Shown here: positions 57,940 to 64,000 of the stretch, one piece after another
How positions within the stretch are numbered: position 1 is the first letter of the stretch
How the letters are laid out: each line of letters starts with the position of its first letter
NCBI GenBank assembly: GCA_023957995.1
Contig: JAMLGK010000006.1
Span: forward strand, 113,684-177,683
Length of the DNA stretch: 64,000 bases
Source: Microthrixaceae bacterium
GTDB taxonomy: Bacteria > Actinomycetota > Acidimicrobiia > Acidimicrobiales > Microtrichaceae
Reading direction: 5' to 3'
Position numbers and translations under genes: made by a program
The notes under the pieces: generated by a model
Database searches by the model: none
The model's input: only the letters and a program-made list of their open reading frames with translations
What the model was told of the DNA's origin: nothing

Positions 57940-60038
57940 GGATCAGATCGACGATCACAAGGCAGGTCGTGACCACCTTCGGGGTGGCGTCCAGCCTCAC
58001 CCTCCTCACGGGGCTGACCCCCGGTACCGCCGTGCTCACGGCGGCACAGGAGGGCGAGGGATCCGGTGCGACCACGGCGCTCGTCGAGCGCCGCGACCTG
58101 GCCGAGACCCTGACCATCGATGGCATCTACGAGCTGGGCGAGCATCTCAGCGTCGTATCCAGCTCATCGGGCACCGTCGTGCAGCTGCCCGAGCCCGGCG
58201 AGACGCTCCAGCGGGGTGAGGTGTTGTTCGCCGTCTCGAGCGACCCGACCGCGGTGGAAACCGCATCGGCGGTGTCCCAGGTGGCGAGCGCTGAGGCGCA
58301 ACGGGCAACGAGTGCCAACCAGCTGAGCGAGACGACCAAGGGCGCGTCGACGGCCCAGGTGGCCTCGTCCACTGCGAGCGTGATCACTGCACAACGCCGG
58401 CTCGACGACCTGCTGGCTCCTCCGACCGAGGCGCAGATCGCCACGGTCGACGCGCAGGTCGCGGTGGCCGAGCAAAACCTCGAGAACGTGTCCGAGGGTG
58501 CGAGCGAGAGCGACATCGCAAGGGCGGAGTCGCAGGTCGCCCAGGCCGAATCGCAACTCGTGAACTCGCAGAACGCTCAGAACAACGCCTGGCTGACCCT
58601 CCTGAGCGCCCATACGAACTACTGCAACCTCGCCTCACCTCCGGTCGACGTCTGCGGCCCTGGCCGGCCACCGTTGAGCCCCTCTGAGATGACGGCACTG
58701 AACCAGGCGTTGCAGGAGGCGATCGTCGCTGGTGACCCCGACACGATCGTGCCGTTCACCCAGGCGCTGGTCTCGGCCCAGGAGAACTACGACGACGCTA
58801 TCGGCCGCGTCGAGTCGGCGCAGAGCGGTGTGGAGTCCGCCGAATCGGCGCACGACCAACTTCTGGAGCCGCCTGACGCGGCCGCGTTGGCAACCGTGGA
58901 GGCCCAGTATGCGACCGCTGTGCAACAACGCGAAGATCTGCTCGCGGGGGCTTTGCCACTCGCCATTGCAGAGGCGCGGGCCAACCTCACAGCGGCTGAA
59001 GCGGCGCTCGATGACCTGTTGGCGGGGGCCACCGCGGAGACCGTCGCCGCAGCGCGGGCCGCACTCGACAGTGGAGACGCGAACGTGGTCGTGGCGCTCG
59101 CGCAGCTCGAGGAGTTGCGGCGCACCGCCACCGCACCGGTGCTCATGTACGGAACCTCGCCGATGACCCGCGACCTGCGCCCCGGGGACGAGGGTGACGA
59201 CGTCGCCCAGCTCCAGGCGAACCTGATGGCGCTCGGATTCGATGCCGACGGAGCGCTCGCGGTGAACGGGGTCTACGACGGAGCCACCGCCGTGGCCGTG
59301 GAACGGTGGCGCGGCGAACTGGGGGCCGAGGACGCCGACTTCGTACCGCGTGGCTCGATCGTCTTCCTCGACGGCCCAGTGGTCGTCGACTCGATCGCAT
59401 CGGGGGCACAGGTCGGGCTGGGCGTGGCCGCCGGGTCACCCCTGGTGCAGGTCACGACCACCGCCGAACTGGTCGAGCGCGCGCCTGATCCGGACTCGTC
59501 GCTGCGCAGCACCCAGAGGGTCGTGGCGCACCTTCCCCAGGCGGACCGGCCGTTGTTGTCCGTGGGTGACGAGGTCACCATCCAGCTGCCGGACCTGACC
59601 GAGGTGCCCGGGACGGTGACGCGGATCGCCGCAGGTGCCTCCAGCGGTGGTCTCACAGCAGTGCCCCAGAGTGACCTGAGTGCCTCCGCTGGCGCCATGG
59701 GATCCTCGGGCGCTGCAGCAGCGACCACCTCCGCCGGCAGCGAACCTTCGGGTGAGAGCGACTTCTTCGAGGTTCTCGTCGACCCGGCGGAGGCCGTGGA
59801 CGACATCTGGGTCGGCTCCGACGTCGAGGTCCGGGTCGCATCGGAGCTCGCTGAGGACGTGCTGACGGTACCGGTCAGCGCGCTGGTGGTACCCGTCGAC
59901 GGCGGCTACGCGGTCGAGGTTGTGCAGGACGACGGCACGACACGCCTCACAGCGGTCGACGCCGGGAGCTTCAACGACGGTTTCGTGGAGATCATCGGTG
60001 ACATCGATGAGGGCTCCGAAGTGGTGACGGCGCCATAA
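57936..60038 (+). CDS. Periplasmic adaptor (HlyD/MacA-like) with peptidoglycan-binding domain
   Basis: A 700-residue exported protein. A signal-like segment (about 10-38) is followed by the first lipoyl half (LTIDGIYELGEHLSVVSSSSGTVVQL), a very long Ala/Gln/Glu-rich alpha hairpin (about 110-400), then DLRPGDEGDDVAQLQANLM (about 411-429), a PG_binding_1 domain, and a beta-barrel end (DVEVRVASELAEDVLTVPVSALVV). This is the form of MacA-type adaptor used by monoderm actinobacteria, linking the ABC transporter to the cell wall. GTG 57936 overlaps the lipoprotein stop. Confidence 0.87.
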   Translation: MRIRSTITRQVVTTFGVASSLTLLTGLTPGTAVLTAAQEGEGSGATTALVERRDLAETLTIDGIYELGEHLSVVSSSSGTVVQLPEPGETLQRGEVLFAVSSDPTAVETASAVSQVASAEAQRATSANQLSETTKGASTAQVASSTASVITAQRRLDDLLAPPTEAQIATVDAQVAVAEQNLENVSEGASESDIARAESQVAQAESQLVNSQNAQNNAWLTLLSAHTNYCNLASPPVDVCGPGRPPLSPSEMTALNQALQEAIVAGDPDTIVPFTQALVSAQENYDDAIGRVESAQSGVESAESAHDQLLEPPDAAALATVEAQYATAVQQREDLLAGALPLAIAEARANLTAAEAALDDLLAGATAETVAAARAALDSGDANVVVALAQLEELRRTATAPVLMYGTSPMTRDLRPGDEGDDVAQLQANLMALGFDADGALAVNGVYDGATAVAVERWRGELGAEDADFVPRGSIVFLDGPVVVDSIASGAQVGLGVAAGSPLVQVTTTAELVERAPDPDSSLRSTQRVVAHLPQADRPLLSVGDEVTIQLPDLTEVPGTVTRIAAGASSGGLTAVPQSDLSASAGAMGSSGAAAATTSAGSEPSGESDFFEVLVDPAEAVDDIWVGSDVEVRVASELAEDVLTVPVSALVVPVDGGYAVEVVQDDGTTRLTAVDAGSFNDGFVEIIGDIDEGSEVVTAP

Positions 60039-60748
60039 TGGCGGCCTCGGCGCCGCCGGCCCTTGAACTGACGAAGGTGTCGAAGCACTACGGCGGCAGT
60101 CCACCGGTCGTGGCACTCGACGAGGTTTCGGTCGCGGTCGACCCGGGCGAGATGGTGGCAGTGGTGGGGCCATCGGGCAGCGGCAAGTCCACGATGCTCA
60201 ACATGATGGGAAGTCTCGACCGGCCGACCAGCGGGTCGGTGAGCATCGAGGGAATCGACACCACCGAACTCGACGATGACCGATTGACCGCCCTGCGCGG
60301 CCGACGGATCGGATTCGTGTTCCAACGGTTCTTCCTGCTCGCCGGGGTCAGCGCCACCGACAACGTGGCCAACGGCCTTCTCTATACGGGCACCCCCTTG
60401 GCCAAGCGACGCCAGGCCGCCACGGCATCACTCGAACAGGTAGGACTGGGCCATCGCCTCGAGCACGTGCCGAGCGAGCTCTCCGGCGGCGAGACCCAGC
60501 GCGTTGCGGTCGCACGCGCCTTGGTCCACAACCCGGCGCTGATCCTCGCCGACGAGCCGACGGGCAATCTCGATTCGCGCTCCTCTGCCGCGGTGATGGC
60601 GCTGTTCCAAAAGCTCAACGAACAGGGTCGAACGATCGTGATCATCACCCACGATCCCGCGATAGCGGAATCGTTGCCACGACAGATCCGAGTGCTGGAC
60701 GGCCGGGTCGAGCATGATTCGAGAACGGCCCGAACGGTGCTGAGCTGA
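60038..60748 (+). CDS. ABC transporter ATPase, MacB/LolD type
   Basis: A 236-residue ATPase: Walker A GPSGSGKST (44-52), signature LSGGETQRVAVARAL (about 146-160, Glu for the usual Gln), Walker B LILADEPTGNLDS and the H-loop in IIITHDPAIAESL. FVFQRFFLLAGVSATDNVANGL is the Q-loop region of MacB-type proteins. ATG 60038 overlaps the adaptor stop (TAATG). Confidence 0.95.
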   Translation: MAASAPPALELTKVSKHYGGSPPVVALDEVSVAVDPGEMVAVVGPSGSGKSTMLNMMGSLDRPTSGSVSIEGIDTTELDDDRLTALRGRRIGFVFQRFFLLAGVSATDNVANGLLYTGTPLAKRRQAATASLEQVGLGHRLEHVPSELSGGETQRVAVARALVHNPALILADEPTGNLDSRSSAAVMALFQKLNEQGRTIVIITHDPAIAESLPRQIRVLDGRVEHDSRTARTVLS

Positions 60749-60749
60749 G

Positions 60750-61985
60750 ATGGATCAGGCGTACGAGCACCGCCCTGACGATGTCGACGCGATGGCTCCG
60801 AGTCGTCTTCGCGTCCCCGATATCGTGCGGGTTGCAACCACGGGAATGCAGGCCCGAAAGGCAAGGGCGGCCCTGTCGGTGCTCGGCATCGCGATAGGCA
60901 TCGCGTCGCTGGTCGGGGTGCTCGGCCTGTCGGAGTCCTCCAAGTCCGATCTGATCGACCAGCTAGACGCGCTCGGAACCGATCTCCTTACGATCACACC
61001 GGGTCAGGGCTTCGGGGCCGGTGACGGGAGCCTTCCCGACACCGCGACGCAGATGATCGACCGCGTTCCGACCGTCACCGAGGTGGCGACCGTGGCCGAC
61101 CTGCCCATCGACGTCTATCGCAACGACCTGATTCCCGCGGAACAGACGGGTGCCCTGACGGTTCGGGCAACCGACCCGGATCTGCTGGCCACCCTCAACG
61201 GTGGAATCGCAGAGGGCTCCTTCCTCGGAGAGGCTGGTTCTATCTATCCCACCGCAACCCTCGGATCGGTGGCGGCTGAGCGACTCGGGGTGAGCGACCT
61301 GGAGGACCAGCCGGTCGTGCTGGTCGGTGAGGAGTGGGTCCAGGTGGTTGGCGTTCTCGAGCCGTTCCCTCTGGCCCCGGACCTGGATCGTTCGGTGTTC
61401 ATCGGGCACAACGCAGCGGTCGATCACCTGCTCGACGGCGACGACGTCGCGGCCTCGAGCATTTATGTCCGTGTCGATCCCCAGTACCTCGCGGCGACCC
61501 GCGACATTCTCCCGGCGACCGCGGACCCCGAGAACCCCGAGGAGGTGGAGGTCACCCGACCATCGGACGTCATCGAGGCCCAGGCGGCAGCGGAGAGCGC
61601 GTTCACCTCGCTGTTCCTCGGGCTCGGTCTCGTCGCCCTGGTCGTGGGTGGCATCGGGATTGCGAACGTGATGGTCATCGGAGTCATCGAACGACGGGGT
61701 GAGATAGGACTTCGCCGCGCAATCGGGGCGACCCGACGTCACATCAGGATCCAGTTCCTCGCCGAGTCCCTGTTGATGGGTCTGGTCGGGGGCATGGTGG
61801 GGGTGGGGCTCGGGTGTGCGGCCACCGCTGCGTATGCGGCCAGCCAGCAATGGCGGGTGATCATTCCGCCGGTCGCCATCGGTGGCGGGATGCTCGCAGC
61901 GCTCCTCATCGGAGGCATCGCCGGCCTCTACCCGGCGATGCGGGCATCCCGTCTCGCGCCAACCGAGGCCCTGCGAGCAGACTGA
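60750..61985 (+). CDS. ABC transporter permease, MacB/FtsX type
   Basis: A 411-residue permease with four helices: one near 38-60 (ALSVLGIAIGIASLVGVLGL), a large outer MacB-PCD domain of about 230 residues, then three C-terminal helices (LFLGLGLVALVVGGIGIANVMVIGVIERRGEIGLRRAIGATRRHI and following). The ERRGEIGLRRAIGATRRHI loop is the FtsX/MacB signature. With the ATPase and adaptor it forms a tripartite-type exporter of a peptide, lipid or drug; the linked two-component system suggests envelope-stress control. Confidence 0.93.
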   Translation: MDQAYEHRPDDVDAMAPSRLRVPDIVRVATTGMQARKARAALSVLGIAIGIASLVGVLGLSESSKSDLIDQLDALGTDLLTITPGQGFGAGDGSLPDTATQMIDRVPTVTEVATVADLPIDVYRNDLIPAEQTGALTVRATDPDLLATLNGGIAEGSFLGEAGSIYPTATLGSVAAERLGVSDLEDQPVVLVGEEWVQVVGVLEPFPLAPDLDRSVFIGHNAAVDHLLDGDDVAASSIYVRVDPQYLAATRDILPATADPENPEEVEVTRPSDVIEAQAAAESAFTSLFLGLGLVALVVGGIGIANVMVIGVIERRGEIGLRRAIGATRRHIRIQFLAESLLMGLVGGMVGVGLGCAATAAYAASQQWRVIIPPVAIGGGMLAALLIGGIAGLYPAMRASRLAPTEALRAD

Positions 61986-62017
61986 TCCGCACCAACCGAT
62001 CCAGAGGTAAGTGCGCC

Positions 62018-63184
62018 ATGAACCAACACCTACGACTCCTCGTCCTGAGCGCCGTCGCGCTCGTGTTCGTGGCGTCCGGGTGCGTCGCCGCGCCGATGGT
62101 CGAACAAGCCGACACGACCTGCGCCTGGTCGACGGAGCTGCTGGGCGCAGAACTCGACTCGGAGCACCCGACCAATCTCGTGTTCCCGGACACATCGGCC
62201 AACTACTGGATGAGCCAGGTTCCGATGGGTCCGTCGACCGAGCTGACCATCTCGGGCAACGTGTCCGACGTGCGCTACTGGTCGTTGCACACCTACGTCG
62301 GCGGCGACGGATTCACGAGCGCGTTGGACCATGTCAACGACGCCAGCATCAGCAGCGAAGCCGATGGTTCCTGGAAGGTGCGGATCACCCCAGAGGGCGG
62401 ATCCGATGCCAACCACCTCGCCGGGCTTCCCGCGGGCCGTGACGCCGGGATCTCCTGGGTCGTGCTGCGCTCCTACCTCCCGGACGACGCGTCGCTGCCG
62501 ATCGGACCGCACGAGCTCCCGACGATTCAGATTTCGAGCGGTCGGTCCGGCGTCACCCTCGAGCTGTGCGATCCGCACCGGGTGGTGAGCCCGGTGACAC
62601 GGATCCCGGAGCCGACCGAGGGATCTGGATCGGAGACTCCGGTACAACGGCCGCTGTCATTCAGTCGAACCCCCAGTGCGGCGACTCCGTTCCCAAACGC
62701 CGACACCGCCTACCTAGCGGCCCCGGCGGTTCGCCTCGAGGGCAGTGTCCTGGTCGTTCGTGGTCGCGCCCCGAGCTTTCCGGGTGATGGCACCGGTGCA
62801 ACGACCGAGTCCGCACAGCTTCGCTACTGGTCGTTCTGCCAGTTCGGGATGCCATCCACCTCCGCGGTGGAATGTGTGTCCGACAGTGACGTGCCGCTCG
62901 ACGAGAGCGGTTACTACACGATCGTCGTGTCGGACCCGTCGGACCGGCCACAGAACGCCGACACCCAGCACGACGTTGCGTGGCTTCCCTGGGGTCGTGA
63001 AGTGCAGGCACAGATCGGGCTGAGGAACATGTTGCCGTCGGCCGACTTCGATGCTTCGGCCTTCGCGGTGCCGACCAGATCGATCGCAGACGACACCAAC
63101 ATGGGCGACTTCGCACCCAGAGCGGCAATGTGCCCGACAGCGGTGTTCGAGGCGTCGGGCCATTCGGGATGCGGGTTGGCCTGA
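62018..63184 (+). CDS. Lipoprotein, unknown, with two related beta domains
   Basis: A 388-residue lipoprotein: lipobox VASGC at about 20-24. Two similar halves are visible, each with an RYWSL/RYWSF strand (VRYWSLHTYVGGDG and LRYWSFCQFGM), an Ala/Asp/Pro-rich middle, and a proline-containing WVVLRSYLP/ VAWLPWG segment, so the protein is an internal duplication. It resembles proteins annotated as DUF1254/1214-like in outline, but I cannot fix the family. AGAGG lies 11 bases before ATG 62018. It follows the permease by 32 bp and may be in the efflux operon. Confidence 0.7.
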   Translation: MNQHLRLLVLSAVALVFVASGCVAAPMVEQADTTCAWSTELLGAELDSEHPTNLVFPDTSANYWMSQVPMGPSTELTISGNVSDVRYWSLHTYVGGDGFTSALDHVNDASISSEADGSWKVRITPEGGSDANHLAGLPAGRDAGISWVVLRSYLPDDASLPIGPHELPTIQISSGRSGVTLELCDPHRVVSPVTRIPEPTEGSGSETPVQRPLSFSRTPSAATPFPNADTAYLAAPAVRLEGSVLVVRGRAPSFPGDGTGATTESAQLRYWSFCQFGMPSTSAVECVSDSDVPLDESGYYTIVVSDPSDRPQNADTQHDVAWLPWGREVQAQIGLRNMLPSADFDASAFAVPTRSIADDTNMGDFAPRAAMCPTAVFEASGHSGCGLA

Positions 63185-63252
63185 CGGTCGATGGCATTCC
63201 CACCGCACCGCGTGGTCGTGAGGGACACGCACCCCCCGGACGAACACCCGGG

Positions 63253-63281
63253 TCGACCGGGCGACCGGGTCGGGGGATAAT
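63253..63281 (+). promoter_or_regulatory. Likely sigma-70-type promoter for the 63288 gene
   Basis: TCGACC (63253-63258), 17 bases, then GATAAT (63276-63281). The -10 ends only 6 bases before ATG 63288, so the transcript would start at or next to the start codon (leaderless), which is common in actinobacteria. Confidence 0.4.
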
Positions 63282-63287
63282 TGGCAT

Positions 63288-63761
63288 ATGGATTCTGGGC
63301 GATCCCTTCCTGCACTCGTCGTCCTTGCAGCTCTGATGTCTGGGTGCTCGGGTTCTTCGGACCAGCCGCAACCGGGCCAGCCGACGACGGCGCCGAACAC
63401 GAACGACGTGGTCTTCGTCGACGAGGTCCTCTGCGAGGCAGGGCCACCCGTGGACACGCGTGCGGGTGTCGCTGCGGCGGTGTCGCAGGCCGAACTGCTC
63501 GATGCGGGATGCGTCGGGACCGCGGGCGACCACATCGACGTTCTGTTCTCCGATCCCCAGAACCCGCTCTGGTGGATACCGGTGGGGGCAGACCGCATCG
63601 CCGCGGTAGGCGACTACTCAGACGGGGTACTCACGGTCATTCACGTGGCACCTGCCCCCGATTGCGCAGTCACCGCGGACTACAGAGGCGAACTCGGCGT
63701 GCTGGCGGCGTCGGTCACCGAGCCGGACGTGGCTCTGGAGGTCGACCACCGCGGCTGTTGA
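63288..63761 (+). CDS. Small lipoprotein, unknown
   Basis: A 157-residue secreted protein with lipobox LMSGC at about 16-20, a Pro/Thr/Gln-rich linker, and a compact domain (VVFVDEVLCEAGPPVDTR..AELLDAGCVGTAGDHIDVLF..NPLWWIPVGADRIAAVG) with four Cys that could form two disulfides. I recognise no family. It has no ribosome binding site, consistent with a leaderless start. Confidence 0.65.
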   Translation: MDSGRSLPALVVLAALMSGCSGSSDQPQPGQPTTAPNTNDVVFVDEVLCEAGPPVDTRAGVAAAVSQAELLDAGCVGTAGDHIDVLFSDPQNPLWWIPVGADRIAAVGDYSDGVLTVIHVAPAPDCAVTADYRGELGVLAASVTEPDVALEVDHRGC

Positions 63762-63775
63762 GAGGCCGGCTCTCA
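63759..63775. terminator. Hairpin at the end of the small lipoprotein gene
   Basis: TGAGAG (63759-63764) pairs with CTCTCA (63770-63775), overlapping the stop codon; the second arm can also pair with GGGAGAG further on (to 63787). Possible terminator between convergent lipoprotein and tRNA genes. Confidence 0.4.
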
Positions 63776-63822
63776 GCGCTGGGAGAGACGGCGCGCTGTT
63801 GGAGCTCCGAAGGGATGTGCGG

Positions 63823-63909
63823 CGGAGGGAGGGGGATTCGAACCCCCGGGACCCGTGAGGGCCCAACGGTTTTCAAGACCGTCGCAATCGTCCGCTCTGC
63901 CATCCCTCC
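63823..63909 (-). tRNA. tRNA-Ser (TGA anticodon)
   Basis: Minus-strand cloverleaf: acceptor GGAGGGA/TCCCTCC, anticodon stem ACGGT/ACCGT with loop CTTGAAA (anticodon TGA, genomic 63873-63875), long class II variable arm, T arm GGGGG TTCGAAT CCCCC and discriminator G followed by genomic CC. The 91 bases after it to the window end contain no feature I can support; a reading frame may begin near 63935-63948 but is too short to judge. Confidence 0.96.
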
Positions 63910-64000
63910 GCCTACGAAACTACACGCGGGCAATGTGTTCGAGGTATGGCGTCCCCTGATGGAACGCGCACGTGGACACGATTGTTCCGCGCTGATGGCG

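Noticed and set aside
63910..64000. Start of another gene at the window end (ATG 63946 or GTG 63935)
   Set aside because: Under 25 codons visible in two competing frames and no good ribosome binding site spacing.

Overview
This is a 64 kb stretch of chromosome from a high-GC actinobacterium. It opens with the 3' end of gyrA, followed by a DUF3566 membrane protein, tRNA-Ile(GAT) and a very small DLW-39-like gene, an order typical of the region near oriC in Actinomycetota. A mycothiol-type formaldehyde dehydrogenase, an Rpf-like transglycosylase and a FliA/WhiG-type sigma factor also fit. The mix of families suggests Acidimicrobiia or a close relative, but this is inference, not a placement.

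Layout. (1) 1-15.2 kb is mostly housekeeping and orphan genes: a NAD-binding protein, a FliA/WhiG-like sigma factor with a matching promoter motif in front of its own gene, a GT-C mannosyltransferase, a HisN-like phosphatase, a TesB-like thioesterase, a coiled-coil protein that looks like an SMC/RecN ATPase with ruined nucleotide motifs, DUF4436 and PPOX proteins, a PAS-GGDEF-PAS cyclase, a RidA protein, a GT2 and a beta-helix lipoprotein. (2) 15.2-44 kb is a large exopolysaccharide/cell-surface glycan locus. It starts with an atypical orphan response regulator and an intergenic region carrying 11-bp-phased repeats. Then comes a chain of 13 genes on the + strand, almost all overlapping by 1-16 bp: sugar nucleotide and C-methyl sugar synthesis, a Wzz-like protein, an O-antigen ligase, a giant tandem-repeat secreted protein, glycosyltransferases, an asparagine synthetase, a Wzx-like flippase, a PIG-L deacetylase, and a methyltransferase fused to lectin-like beta modules. 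FkbM, a third C-methyltransferase homologue, a GT2, a sortase-type surface protein, a DUF4012 protein and an EpsF-like glycosyltransferase follow. (3) 44-46 kb holds tRNA-Arg, a UbiA prenyltransferase and an Rpf-like lipoprotein. (4) 45.9-50.6 kb is a four-gene catabolic operon (glutamine-synthetase-like ligase, Fe-alcohol dehydrogenase, class I amidotransferase-type hydrolase, aldehyde dehydrogenase) that fits gamma-glutamylation-dependent breakdown of an amino alcohol or amine. (5) 50.7-54.9 kb has tRNA-Ser(GCT), the mycothiol-dependent formaldehyde pair, a flavin reductase and two small unknowns. (6) 55-62 kb is a two-component system divergent from a lipoprotein/HlyD/MacB-type efflux module, with stacked palindromes between them. 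(7) 62-64 kb holds two lipoproteins and tRNA-Ser(TGA).

The most unusual items are the 921-bp repeat array with a one-base deletion in the giant surface gene, the methyltransferase-lectin fusion encoded in the same operon, the degenerate SMC-like protein, the self-directed sigma-28-type promoter motif, and the phased repeats at the head of the glycan locus. I see no transposase, integrase, phage gene or CRISPR array.
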